NCBI GenBank assembly: GCA_961205875.1
Contig: OY540812.1
Coordinates: forward strand, 28,591,098-28,655,097
Direction: 5' to 3'
Source: Sialis fuliginosa
Taxonomy: Eukaryota > Arthropoda > Insecta > Megaloptera > Sialidae
DNA: 64,000 nucleotides
This document shows positions 1 through 11,179 of this stretch, piece after piece; the first letter of the stretch is position 1, and each line of letters starts with the position of its first letter. The position numbers and the translations under genes were made by a program. The notes under the pieces are model-generated. The model ran no database searches, had not been told where the DNA came from, and worked only from the letters and a program-made list of their open reading frames with translations.

Positions 1-5
1 TTCTT

Positions 6-462
6 ATAAGGTACTTGCACCAGTCTTGAACAACGCTCCAGTGGTGAACATTTTTAAATTAAATGTATTAAATTAGAATATTTTTTCTCCAGTAATAAAT
101 AAAGTAAAACCAGTAACGAGCACGCAGTGATGGACAAATGATTACAAAATATTAAGTACTACGACACAAAAGATATAAAGGAAATAATCGTCTTTGAAAC
201 AATGTAAAGCAGTTTCTATGATAATAATATAATAATTAATAATTAATTAGTTATACTATAAATTAGTTTAAACGTCTACCATTTTGACGCCTAGAGGTCG
301 ATTGTCATCGAATCACGCTGTAAGACAGTTAAATGTATTGTATATAAATTAATATTCAGAAATAGTAATAACCATATATCAAAAAATATTTCTGTTTCAA
401 TACATTTAATTTAAAAATAGCCATTACTGGGGTCATATCCAAGACTGGTACCAGTACCTTAT
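6..462 (+). mobile_element. Family A TIR element, copy 1
   Basis: Non-autonomous inverted-repeat element, one of seven family A copies in the window. The left end reads ATAAGGTACTTGCACCAG and the right end is its near inverse, finishing AGTACCTTAT. The body has blocks shared with other copies: a segment with GTAAAACCAGTAACGAGCAC, one with AAGTACTACGACACAAAAG, and one with CACGCTGTAAGACAGTTAAA. In this copy the ~70 bp next to the left TIR resemble the inverse of the right end, not the left interior of the full copy at 13141, so it is more symmetrical than its relatives. There is no coding capacity. The superfamily is not recognised and no clear target duplication was seen. Confidence 0.75.
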
Positions 463-1305
463 ATGCTAATATAGTAAAATAACAAAGTCCTACATTAAAT
501 TGAAGAATCTTTATAAGCATTTTACCGGTTACATTTCCAAATACCCGCCTTGAATAGAAATATATTTTAAATGTAAATAAATCCGGGATACGAGAAAATG
601 ACTGAAACCTTCCGAATGTCTATCTACAAGAAATAAAAGTTAAATCAAATTCCAGCATTTGTTTGACCCACTGGGAATATCATACATATGAATGTCAGAG
701 TTAAATCAGTACCGCTATCTAACGGAAATGTTGGTAAACAGTATCCACAAGCGTTGAATGGAATGTACCGGTTGTTGCATCTTGATAAAACTTTCTTAAA
801 GGAACAAGGATCTCTCAGGATGATAGATTACTTCTTCGCATTGTGAATTGATGTGTAATCATTTTGCTATTTTTTCCCTTGGGTGGTTTTTCTTTTTGAT
901 ATAGCCACTGAATATGTTTCTAACTTCCGGTGTGTTGTCATTTTGTATCAAAATAATTTGTGGTTTAAATAAATACATATAGCAATTTTTGACGGTATTG
1001 ACTTTAACAGTTTAAGTTAAGAAACATTATAATTAATGATTGGAAATTGTTTGTTATTAAATGAAAAAGTTGACTATATGTAGTTATTTTTTTGAAAATA
1101 GTTGAAAATAATTGTGAAAAAATGTAGTTAAGAATAAAAAGTTCATAAAAAAATAAATACCTACATTAAAATTAATTTAAAAAATGGAAGGTAAAAGTGT
1201 AAAACAAACTGTTGCCAATAAAAAATCACATATGGCCGTATAAGAAGATAAAAAGTGACAGTAGATACTGTATTACGTAATTAGTTGCAGCACAGTTACC
1301 AGTGT
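463..1305. other. AT-rich sequence, nothing recognised
   Basis: No coding frame, RNA gene or repeat shared with the rest of the window was recognised here. Confidence 0.5.
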
Positions 1306-1309
1306 ACCC

Positions 1310-1562
1310 CTCTAATCTTTTTTAACCGACTTTGTTTGAAAGAGTATACTCCCGATATAGTTAAATATAAATTTTATTAGAATCTGACCATGGACTTCAA
1401 AAAGGAAGAGGTTTTCAATTCGGTTGTATATATTTTTATATGTACTATTTTTGGAAATAACGTCAACAGATATGCACCTATTCGGTAACTTTTTCTTTGG
1501 AAGAATATCAGCACGAGGTCGTACCATATAAATTTCATCAGAATCTGACCATAGACTTCAAA
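1310..1562 (+). repeat. Repeat E fragment (GACTTCAAAAAGGA type)
   Basis: The segment contains AACCGACTTT, then ATTAGAATCTGACCATGGAC, and GACTTCAAAAAGGAAGAGGT followed by TTCAATTCGGTTG. The same strings occur in reverse orientation at 7845-8190. The phrase GAATCTGACCAT-GACTTCAAA occurs twice here (about 1381 and 1540), so the unit is partly duplicated. Such motifs are widespread in insect interspersed repeats. There is no coding content. Confidence 0.55.
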
Positions 1563-1579
1563 GATACACCACTCAAAAG

Positions 1580-2938
1580 GGAATAATAAAAAACTTTTTA
1601 AGAAAAAAATACAAGCGACTTCAAAAACTGTTAAATTTAATTATAACTTATACAATTTTCAATATGTTCAGGTTCTTTTTTTAAGTTGGTTTTATTTTTT
1701 TATTTAAAAGTTTTTGTTTAACAAAACATATTATCGTTCATATTGTGTTTAAACAAAAAGAATATATACTTTATTTTATTCTACCCATTCCATTTTAATT
1801 TAGAAGAATACTTATATAAAATATAGATGACACATATTTGATAATAAAATTAATGAAATGTCCAAAACAAACAGCACATAAACTTTCGAAAATTGTTACC
1901 TGGAGGTTGGACATAAATATAATTTAAAAATTACAATTTCTTTTATTTCATTTTTTGTAATTTTCTACATACAATTTTATTTATCATCAAATGATAATGA
2001 AACAAGAAAATTACAATTTATTTTTTCTTTCTACAGTTTTGTATAGAATAAAAAATTGTTTCTGTACATTTTCCAAAGAAACATAAGTAAATATTTATTA
2101 CATAATGATTATCTTAAGAAAAACAGTTTTTAAATAAAATACTATAAGAGGTGGGAAAAAGGAATATCATATTCGTAGAACTATTTTAGATAAAACAAAA
2201 TCGTCTAAAATACATTTTTAAATTTAGAATGTCAACGACCTGAAGTGTATTATAGCTGCAAGATGCATATAACATAAACATAGTGAAGCCGTTTATATCA
2301 GAAATAGATCCTTACATATATAATTTAAGATAATAAAAGTTTGTGTTACTAATCAAAAAGTTAATTAATTTTGATTGGTAATTAAACAATACTTTTAATG
2401 ATGATTGAAACATAACTAATATATGTATGATCTAGACGTACTTTTCAGGCAATATAATCCATTTTGATAGCTTTTAGACTTTTTGTTTGTTTTTGTCTTC
2501 TAACTTGGCATGAAAATTACTCAACCGATTTTGATGATTCCTTCACTTAGGACTCAGATTCAAGAATTAAATTAGAGCAGAAATAATAAAAATATGGTGG
2601 TTGATTTTCGCTCACGTGGTATTAGTTTTTATAATTTATAAAACCTAATAACGTTTGTAGTATTATAGTCTAGAACAGATTTTTACAGATTTTTAATGTT
2701 AATTATCGCGGTACATTTTAATCTCTATTAAAATAGAAAAGTATTTTACCAGAAATTTACATACCATTATAATATAAGTCAACATTTAGATAAAAAATAG
2801 TTTTTTGATTCAGCAGTTTTTTTAATTAAATTTAAAAATTTTATGAAAAATTCTAAACTAATGTTTTTGTATTATTTGGCTAATTCTAAGCACTTGTTAT
2901 TAATATAACAAAAATATACATTTTTCTAAAAGTTTAAC
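1580..2938. other. AT-rich sequence, nothing recognised
   Basis: Long A/T runs and short frames only. No repeat shared with other parts of the window was recognised. Confidence 0.5.
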
Positions 2939-2946
2939 TTTTAGGA

Positions 2947-3128
2947 CAGCGATTCTTAAACTAGGGACCGAGGACCATATTTGGCATAAATTAAAGTACT
3001 TTTACATTTATATTTATCAATGATTAATTAGTATTTAACGACCTTCTTTGTTTTTCTGGCAGGAGGGGTCTTTAAAAAATAATTGTTCGAAAGAGGGTCC
3101 CTAGACCTTATAAGTTTAAGAACCGCTG
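2947..3128. mobile_element. hAT-type MITE, 182 bp
   Basis: The ends are CAGCGATTCTTAAAC on the left and, inverted, CAGCGGTTCTTAAAC on the right. GGGACC blocks lie just inside both ends. The element is flanked by TTTTAGGA (2939-2946) and CTTTAGGA (3129-3136), a 7/8 match. An 8-bp duplication with CAG...CTG ends is the signature of hAT transposons. It is too short to code and was presumably mobilised in trans. Confidence 0.75.
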
Positions 3129-3159
3129 CTTTAGGAGATAAAAATAAAAATAACATCGT

Positions 3160-3305
3160 GTTTCAGTGCCCCCTAATACCGAAATTATGAATTTTCGTAT
3201 AGTTACGCCTAATACAACTTTTAATCAGCACACTTTTAACTACCATTTCCTCAAATTACAAAAAAAATCAACCAAAATGCAATACCCCATGAGAGGTCCT
3301 TTATA
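3160..3305 (+). repeat. Diverged fragment of the 41.5-kb foldback family
   Basis: The order of short blocks here (TTTCGTATAG, ACTTTTAATCAGCACACTTT, CCATTTCCTCAAATTACAAA, CAACCAAAATGC, GGTCCTTT) parallels the right half of the foldback at 41539-41954. Identity is moderate, and no end was found, so this is a decayed partial copy. Confidence 0.45.
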
Positions 3306-3764
3306 AATGTATGGAATTATATGTTAAATAAAAAAATGTATCCCCCTATTTTTACTATTTTCATTTGTTAAAGTATGTTATCGAATTAAAGCCAATTTAT
3401 TAATTGATTAATAACATAAACAGCACACAGGTGTCAGAACTTGAAAGAGGATAATATCAACAAAATGCTATTTATAATCATTAGAACAAACAAATCAATT
3501 TCAAGTTTGTTTATGAAAGTAAAATCAGGTTATAAAAACAAGAAGTTTATAGTAGACTGGACTAATTATAATATCTGGTTTAAACGCAGCCGGTAGAGCT
3601 TACTCGAGTTGCACTAAATACTAACATTCGCTTTGTTTAAACACAAAATTTTAATTTTACGGTCAATTTATTATATTTTTAAAATTCATTTTACACGCAC
3701 TGATAATTCCAATAAAGTAGCATTAAATATTAATATTAATAGATTAATTGGTTGAATGGCAGAA

Positions 3765-3779
3765 CCCCCCCCCCCCCCC
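3765..3779 (+). repeat. Poly-C tract (C15)
   Basis: Fifteen consecutive C residues in otherwise AT-rich sequence. The length is likely to vary between individuals and sequencing reads. Confidence 0.9.
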
Positions 3780-4049
3780 TTCAACCTATAATGTTAGTGA
3801 TACAAGTTTTAGGGAATTGTTTCATCTATATTATTCATTATATCTTTCTTGGTCATAGCCGAAAAGGAGATATTACGAAAAAAAATATATTTCCGCCATT
3901 TTCCAAGATGGTGGTAAAAGCAGCAACATTTTGCAATTTGATGTAAGAAAAAGTTAACTATTGACTACATTAAAATAATTATGGTTGTGTGAAATTTTTC
4001 TTTTTCGTGTTTGTTGGGGGTAAACAAATGTGTTTTCAAAGAACTAATG

Positions 4050-4645
4050 TGTTATCCAGAAAATCATTGCGAACAACTTCAAGCAAAAAAAAATTACAAA
4101 ACAACCCAGTTAAAGAAATAGGACAACACTTTCTCTGCGTCTGCCCATCCCTTATCCCCACAAAACCTATCATCCTTCAAAAAATTCAGCAATGCTCAAA
4201 TGAGACAATTTTCATTTAAAAAATTGCATGTTTGAGCGCGTCTGCCCGTCCCTTATCCTCATCCTACGCATCTGTCTTTGTTTTTTCGGTCATCTACAGA
4301 TCAAAAACTGCCATCCCTCCAAAATTCATCAATGCTCAAATGGGGCAATTTAAAAAAAAATTGCATCTGAGTGCGACTGCTTGCCCCTTATCCCCACCCT
4401 ATGCGTCTGCCCATTGCACTTTCACTATCTAAATTTTCATAAACTAACTCCATGTGGTGATTTTATTAGTGCTCACATGGGGCAAAACTGCACATTTTCT
4501 TTACATGTTCACTAAAGAATTAAACCCCTTTATCCCCTGGTGTGGAGGTTGGGACTATTTTTCCCATGATGTACAACACATGAATAAACGATTTCCGTAA
4601 GTCTGCCTAGTGCTGAGATGGGGCAGAAAAATATGTCATCAGCTC
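4050..4645 (+). repeat. Tandem array, ~140 bp period, about four units
   Basis: A phase marker of the form ARTGCTCANATGGGGCA recurs at 4191, 4331, 4468 and 4609, spaced 140, 137 and 141 bp. A companion block (GCGTCTGCCCRTCCCTTATC) recurs at about 4136, 4238 and 4374. The units have diverged by substitutions and small indels. Several short open frames here simply read through the array. It may be a short satellite-like array or the internal repeat of a larger element. Confidence 0.7.
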
Positions 4646-4649
4646 TTGA

Positions 4650-5110
4650 ACTATTATAACTTATAATAATAATTTAAATTCCAACTTTCTGCTTGTGAAT
4701 GACTCAATGAAATGGCAGAAACAATACTCGACTTACTAAATGTAAACCAGGCATTATGCATTCAAGAAATACCAGGTGGTGTAGAATAAAACTGATTTTA
4801 ATTTAATTACTACTAACTAAGTTAAATTATGAAAACACGGAAGATAACTAGAAAATATTACAAATTGCGTTAATTGCTAACAAAGTAGAGAAACATTAAA
4901 GAGGAAATTAATAACAGGAATTGAACTTAATTATTTAATTAGTCATTTATCGTTTGGTTGGTATAATTGTTGGCAGTAAGTTATATGTATCTATTTTAAT
5001 TAAAATAGTGTTTATAAATTATTTTATTGTTCTGTAAATATGTATTTTATCAAATCTATGTTTATTTAAGCATTAATTTTAGTTTCTTAATAATTTGAGG
5101 TATCTGATAA
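4650..5110. other. AT-rich sequence, nothing recognised
   Basis: Spacer between the tandem array and the foldback. No features were seen. Confidence 0.45.
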
Positions 5111-5116
5111 CTTATA

Positions 5117-5996
5117 CAGGATGGGGCATTTAATGTGTTACAGATTATTATCTCAGAACCATCGCATATTTGAAAAAAATGTTTAAACCAAAAAATGTTT
5201 GGTTGTGTGGGGGTAATCGAATAGTAATATTTATTTGTTATTTTAATGTGGCCTTCAAGGATATTTAAAAGTCAACATAATTTTTTTTAATAGGAACCTA
5301 TAGTTTTTATTTTGTAATCTTCTTCTACGTGAAAACACACGAATCTTTCATAAAAAAGCTTTTTTTTAAACAACGTTAAGTTTTCAAGATATCTAACAAA
5401 ATAATTCGAAATTTTGAACTTTAAAGAATTTTTTACTTAGAAACCATAAACTTTAGAAAAAAGTACAAGACACAAAAAATATTTATTTTGGTTTAATAAA
5501 GCTTGGAGAATTATTTTAAAATTTTTAAAAACTTTTTTTATTTATTTTATTTTAGCAAAAACAAAAAAAAAATACGAAATGTTAAAAAAAATTCTAGAAT
5601 AATTCTCCAAGTTTCATTAGACCAAAATAAACATTTTTTGTATTTTGTACTTTTTCTCTAAAGTTGATGATTTCTAAGTAAAAAAATCTCGAGTGTTCAA
5701 AATCTCGAAATTATTTTGTTAGATATCTTGGAAAGTTTTGGTTGCTCAAAAAAAGTTTTCAATAAAGGATTCGTGGTTTTTCACGTAGAATAAGATTACT
5801 AAATAAAAACTATAAGTTCCTATTTAAAAAAATGATATTGACCTTCAAATAACCTGGAAGGCCACGATAAAATAACAAATAAATATTAATATTCGATTAT
5901 CCCCTCACAACCAAACATTATTTCGTTGAAACATTTTTTTTAAATTGCGATGGTTCTAAAATAATAAATCTGTAACACTTTAAATGCCCCACCCTG
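5117..5996. mobile_element. Foldback element with ~410 bp arms
   Basis: The arms run from about 5117 to 5528 and 5589 to 5996 and are inverted copies of each other through nearly their whole length, leaving a ~60 bp loop. The outer ends read CAGGRTGGGGCATTTAA. TA dinucleotides flank both ends (5115-5116 and 5997-5998), consistent with a TA target duplication. The arms diverge at scattered substitutions. There is no coding capacity. A transcript would form a very long hairpin. The terminal CAGGGTG resembles the foldback at 41539. Confidence 0.75.
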
Positions 5997-5999
5997 TAC

Positions 6000-7590
6000 A
6001 GTCATGCATTACATATTTTATGTGAAAATATTTAAATTATTCCAATTAGTGATGTAAAATTTCATGAAAATATATATTTTTTAAAACATCACGAAAAGTT
6101 TCAAGTCGGTGAAAAATCCAGATTGTAATGCCATAAGTTAAATTATAATGTAAAATACAATTTATTTATTTTTTACAGCATATTATCTCAAAAATATATC
6201 GCATATATTTTGAAAATAAAAAAAATCGGAAGCCGATTAATATCCGCATTTTACGCAAATTTGTTTCCAGCTAACGCTATCTACTGGGAGTCAAATTGTT
6301 GTGAAAAAGCAGTGGTAATAAATGTATAATAATGTAAATGCTATGCATTTTATGAGGTATACTTGACAGCACTTATTTTAAGTCGCTGACTTCTATTTAA
6401 TACATATGCATCAAAGTCATTTTATGTACGATTTCATTGGCTACATCTGTGAGTGGTTTATAAAATTATTTGATATTTAAAAGTATTGTTTGCCACCAAA
6501 ACAAACTTTTTTGCAGTATTCTTATTCAAACAAAAAAAAGCAGTTAGACCGAATTTAATTAAATTTCTTTCAGATCATATCAACCTCAAGACGCTTCGAT
6601 TGGCACCCCATTAAAGTCAATATCATTCTTTATTTGCGAGATTTCATGCAGGAAAATAATGACCGCGCCCGTACATAGACACACACTCATACATCTTTTT
6701 GAAAATAGTATGACCTTGAAACATAAAAATATGTTAAAATTTGTTATTTCTATTTTCGGACCCATTACAATAACATCCCTATACTGGAAAGTTAATAAAA
6801 AATATTATAAGATAATACATCTCAGAATTTCAAATATTCACCCAAATGCATCCCCTTTCTTAAAAACACTCAAGTAAACAAATTTTTACATTAAATCTAT
6901 ACATATATACATACAACATTGTTCATTATTATTTATTTCCGCATTTACCCGAATCATTTCTTTGTTGCGAGTGTTGAATATTCTATAAAATGCGCCAAAT
7001 CAAAATCTGGAATTCGACAGAAAATGAAGTGTAACACCTCCAGGTATTTTGTTGTGTTATCTTGCATAAATTTGCAGTACCATCAAGTAGGCACTGAAAT
7101 ACTTATTGTTGTGTGAAAAATTGAATTATGCATACACCGATGACTCCTTTGTCATTTCGTGCACAAAAAAATAATTCACTAAAAATAAAATAGACGTGTT
7201 ACGAACCGCTTGGTTTAAATCCTCGATAAGATTAATAAAACAAAATTATTAACAATAATCATGTATACATAGACGTGATTCGCACCCTTCCCCCCCCTTT
7301 TTTCTTCCAAGTACATATTTTTTTTTAAATACTTTTACAATACTTAAAATTAGCTTAATGATAATTTTGGCAGACCTTCAATAAATATTCACCTATTATT
7401 TTAATTTTTAGTATATGAAAACAATATGTCATTAACATGTCATGGTAAAGCAGACCAGTTTTTTTTCTACTTTAACAAGGCCAGAGGAGTGTAGTTTATG
7501 GAAAATATTTTCTTCAACTTTTACCTAAAACATTTTGAATAAATTGATAACGTTGTAAGATAAAAAAAAATTCTTGACAGATAAATTTCA
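6000..7590. other. AT-rich sequence, nothing recognised
   Basis: Short chance frames only. No repeat family was recognised in this stretch. Confidence 0.45.
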
Positions 7591-7593
7591 CTC

Positions 7594-7700
7594 TTATATT
7601 TTGAGTAACAGAGTCTACAGACCGACAGACATATACACATGGCGAAAATACTCGGAATGGATTCACGAAAGATCAAAAAGAATATTTCCATCAAATTTAA
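7594..7700 (-). repeat. Repeat D fragment
   Basis: Contains GAGTCTACAGACCGACAGAC followed by a CGAAAATA-TCGGAATGGAT block. This is the reverse orientation of the D family phrase (ATTTTCGCCATGATTTCTG...CTGTCTGTCTG) seen at 15900. It is a short truncated copy. Confidence 0.5.
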
Positions 7701-7844
7701 AAGTATAATAATAATTTATATAATAATTTTTAACAGTTTTTGATGTTGATTTTATATTTTTTCTTTCTTAAAAAGCTTTTCATTGGCTTCCCACGAACTT
7801 CAAAAATTAATTATTATATTCAGTATTTTTAGGGTTTTTTTTAA

Positions 7845-8190
7845 GTCGATTTTATTATAAAACCCCCTCCTTTTTGAAATCCATTGTCAGATTTTGATAA
7901 AATTTATACGGAATTACCAAAACAAACAAAAATTCTACCAAATAGATTTTTCGGAGTAATGTCCGACATACATACATACATAATACAGGAGAATTGAGAA
8001 CCCCCTCCTTTTTTGAAGTCCATGGTCAGATTCTGATAAAATTTATATGGGACCACCTCGGGAGCTTACTCTTTCAAATAAACAAAAAATGCCCAAATCG
8101 GTGGATATTTGTCAAAGTTATGCCCGAACATACATAAAAAATATATACAGCCGAATTGATAACGTCCTCAATTTTTGAATTCGGTTAAAA
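7845..8190 (-). repeat. Repeat E copy, partly duplicated
   Basis: Reverse-strand copy of the repeat at 1310. The block CCCCCTCCTTTTTGAA followed by CATTGTCAGATT occurs at 7862, and a second time at 8002 as CCCCCTCCTTTTTTGAAGTC, so two overlapping copies or an internal duplication are present. It ends TTGAATTCGGTTAAAAAG. Confidence 0.55.
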
Positions 8191-8726
8191 AGAACTAACG
8201 GTATATGTATTTTATAATTTATATAAATTGTCATAAAAACGTATACAATGTAGGCGAAGTTTCGGGCAGAATCGCTACTTTATTCATAAGCACGTCTTAT
8301 AAACAAAATAACTAATTATAAATTATTACCCACATAATATAAGCTAAACAAATTATTTGTAAACCAATTTCAATGAATGAAGTGAAATAACACATTAACG
8401 ATCAATAAAAATCAAAATTTAAAATAGATACAGAATAAATATGTACTTAAAACTTTAACCTTTAGTACACAAAATGTAATAAAGAACATATTACCAGAGA
8501 TAAGCATTGTGGAAGTTCATGAAATAAGCTATAAATTTTACAATGTATAACATAAAACATAATTAAACAACTTACTTCTTGAATATATACTTAAAAATAA
8601 TAATTTAATATTGAGATTTTAACACGATTTTAATAACACTCTAAAAACAAAGACATAAAATGAAATGCATCATAAATTTAAAACTTACATAATACAGTTA
8701 ATTATCTTTACTAACGTGAATAAGTA

Positions 8727-8983
8727 CAGTGAATCTTCGATATCGTGTATTACGCGCTCTTAGTTTGGTCCCGACACTATTCTTAAAAATCGTCAAGAAA
8801 TCGAGAAAAATGTTTCAAGTACATAATCTTCATAACGTAAAAAATAAAATTATGATTGTACTTTTAAACATATTTTTAGGAAAAATATTTATTTTATAAT
8901 TTATTTCCCACTTATTGCGCTATCTCGTTTATAACGCGTTTTTGATCCGATCCGCTCAAGAGCGTTATAACGAAGTTTCACTG
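8727..8983. mobile_element. TA-flanked MITE, 257 bp
   Basis: The inverted ends are CAGTGAATCTTCGATAT and, from the right, CAGTGAAACTTCGTTATA. TA occurs immediately outside both ends (8725-8726 and 8984-8985). The CAGTGAAACCTCG-type terminus with TA duplication is characteristic of Tc1/mariner/pogo-type MITEs. A GCGCTC / GAGCGTTATAAC block lies just inside each end. There is no coding content. Confidence 0.75.
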
Positions 8984-9126
8984 TATAAAAAACCCATTGT
9001 TTTAGAGAAAAAGTAATAATACATCATTAATTCTTTAGTGATTAATCGATTACTAACTCTTAATTGATGTTTGCCGATTATCAAAGAGCGTTTTTCGAAA
9101 GGTATTTCCTTAATTTTCAAAAACAT

Positions 9127-9162
9127 GAAAATTGAGATATTATTAATAATATCTCAATTTTC
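9127..9162. repeat. Perfect 36-bp palindrome
   Basis: The 18-bp half-site GAAAATTGAGATATTATT is followed with no spacer by its exact inverse complement. It lies 3 bp left of the MITE that starts at 9166. It could extrude as a cruciform or be the remnant of a snap-back event. No function is known. Confidence 0.85.
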
Positions 9163-9290
9163 TTTGGGTTCGTCCATAAAATACGTTCGCAAAAAGGAGA
9201 GAGGGAGAGGGGGAAATTGCCTAGCGTGATATAAGACATATAAGACGGGGAAGGAAGAGGGAGTCCGAACAAACTTGACATGATGCAACT

Positions 9291-10211
9291 AGGGTTTGCA
9301 ATCCCGCAGACTTTTTTTTCCCGCGGGAATTTTGCGGGAAATCTGTAAATCCCGCGGGATCCCGCAGTTTTTCCAAAATTTTTCCAACATTTTTATTATT
9401 CATGCTTAAAATTACTATTATTTAGTTAACATGACAATTAAATAATGAAAAATAGTTTCATAGCGGTAACATATGATACATAAACGTAACATGTACCGTA
9501 TAGACCGACGTAAAATCCATAAAATACACCTGTGAATAGGAGATTGTCTAATATGTTAGGTACAAGTACAAGATGCTTCTAACTACTTTTGTCTTTTTGT
9601 TCGATTATCCATTTCAATTTTTTTAAGTCCTTTGTTGCTTATAAATTAGCCCTTGTTTTATACGTAGGTCGCCTTATACGCCGCACTGGTATATACGGTA
9701 TGTCACTAAAACTAAACCATTAAATATCATTATTTACGGTTGTATTTTAGGGACAATCTGTTAAAAAATATCGTGTAGATCGTATAGAAAAAGATAATTT
9801 TGAGAAAACACGAATTTTGTGTATTCAATTTTTGTGGTTAACTTTCATTTAATCTGCCATTCTTCTTCTAAATTTTTGTATTTCGTATTTTTTATGTTTT
9901 TTTTTGTAATCTGCGGGCTGTTCGAGCTTCTTTCGTCGCCTGAGTCGTACGAATCCTGGCATGTTTTAATCGGTTGTGCGGTCACATTTTTCGAACGTTT
10001 TTTTTTTTAATTCTGGAGGTATGTAACCACTTAACTAATCGTGAACAAGATATAATTTATTTCACTAGTTTCATATTCAGTCATCTCAACCTTAATTTTT
10101 TTTTCAAAATTGTTACCTTTTTTTATCCATATTTACGCTTTATAAGTATTCAAAAAGCACGCGACCTACAAATTTAATGTTCAAAAAATTCCGCGCGGAT
10201 CCCGCATTTTC
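9291..10211. mobile_element. Unclassified insertion in the 9.2-kb MITE, CCCGCGGG-rich ends
   Basis: The flanks GATGCAAC (ending about 9289) and GTGAAATATCTACATC (from 10213) are nearly adjacent in the uninterrupted relative at 44.39 kb, so about 920 bp were inserted here. The left end is rich in nested palindromes (CCCGCGGGAATTTTGCGGG and CCCGCGGGATCCCGC). The right end has CCGCGCGGATCCCGC. The ends match only loosely as inverted repeats and no clear target duplication was found. Short frames inside are low-complexity and not convincing. Confidence 0.5.
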
Positions 10212-10317
10212 AGTGAAATATCTACATCATTCTTATTGTTAGTCCTATTTTTAAATATATGAATAAATGAGAATGTTTAGACATTGGGGGGGAGGGCTCC
10301 AGGTTTTATGACGTATT

Positions 10318-10982
10318 CAGGCCCGAATTTACTGAACAGGTAATGTAGACAACTGCCTAGGGCGGCAAGATTTAGGTGGTGGCAAATTTTAGGGGGAACT
10401 TTCAAAAATTGTTTTACCCGCGAGGAACTGGATCATGACAGTAGTGTCAATATTGGAACCAAGAATGTATGTAAGGTTAGATTAGATTGGAACACTCGAT
10501 CTGAGGATTTTATGCCTATTTAGTTGGTTCACGTACCAATATAATAAGTGGAAAATCCTCAAATTGAGAAAAGAATCGATTTACAAAAGCGTATTACTTA
10601 TATAATTATAGAGATAAAACACTCGTATGTATCGATGTTTCCCTGATATCGAGTATTCGATAAGTATCAATAGTAAAAATCATCTAGAGTGAGTACTGTA
10701 AAAAACATAACCTACTCTGTCATTTTTACTGAACATAATGTAATTGATTATCGACGTTATTGTTAATTATAGAAAGTGTTTCAACGGCACACATTGCAGG
10801 TTCGTTATATTTACAAGAATTTTTTCCGACCCACGGGTTTTCAAAACCCGACGCGAAATTGACATTTTTCCTAAAGTAACAGTTTACGTTTTTTTTTATT
10901 AATGGTAGCAAAAAGATTGGAGGGGGGGGGGGGGGATTTTTCCAAACTGCCTAGGGGCGCCAAATTCTTAAATCTGGACCTG
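10318..10982. mobile_element. hAT-type MITE, 665 bp, perfect 8-bp target duplication
   Basis: The element begins CAGGCCCGAATTTA and ends TAAATCTGGACCTG. Both ends carry an inner inverted block AACTGCCTAGGG-GGC. It is flanked by identical GACGTATT at 10310-10317 and 10983-10990. The empty target is visible in the paralogous MITE at about 44.24 kb. Exact 8-bp duplication is the hAT signature. A poly-G tract (about 10921-10935) lies near the right end. There is no transposase. Confidence 0.85.
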
Positions 10983-11179
10983 GACGTATTATAAGAAACG
11001 GTGTTGAAAAAAATTAGATGCAGCGTGACAAAGGGCGGGGGGTCAAAAATACTTTAATTTTACGTAAAGTATTTTATGGATGACCCCCTTGGGCAGATTT
11101 GCAACTTAGTTCTAACAGGTAAGGAAATAAAACCAATTAATAAGTTTATTTGAGAGAAAATGTAATACTATATTTCCCT

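Larger units (their letters stand above)
9166..11091. mobile_element. GGGGTNNTCCATAAAATACG-type MITE, expanded by two insertions
   Basis: The ends are GGGTTCGTCCATAAAATACG on the left and, inverted, GGGGTCATCCATAAAATACT on the right. The body is colinear with the reverse complement of the 369-bp element at 44137-44505, including the phrase GTGTTGAAAAAAATTAGATG near 11000 and GTCCGAACAAACTTGAC near 9270. Compared with that copy it is interrupted twice, at about 9290-10211 and at 10318-10982. Its small relative is flanked by TAA, which hints at a PIF/Harbinger-like origin, but this copy has no clean duplication (TTT versus CTT). Confidence 0.65.
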
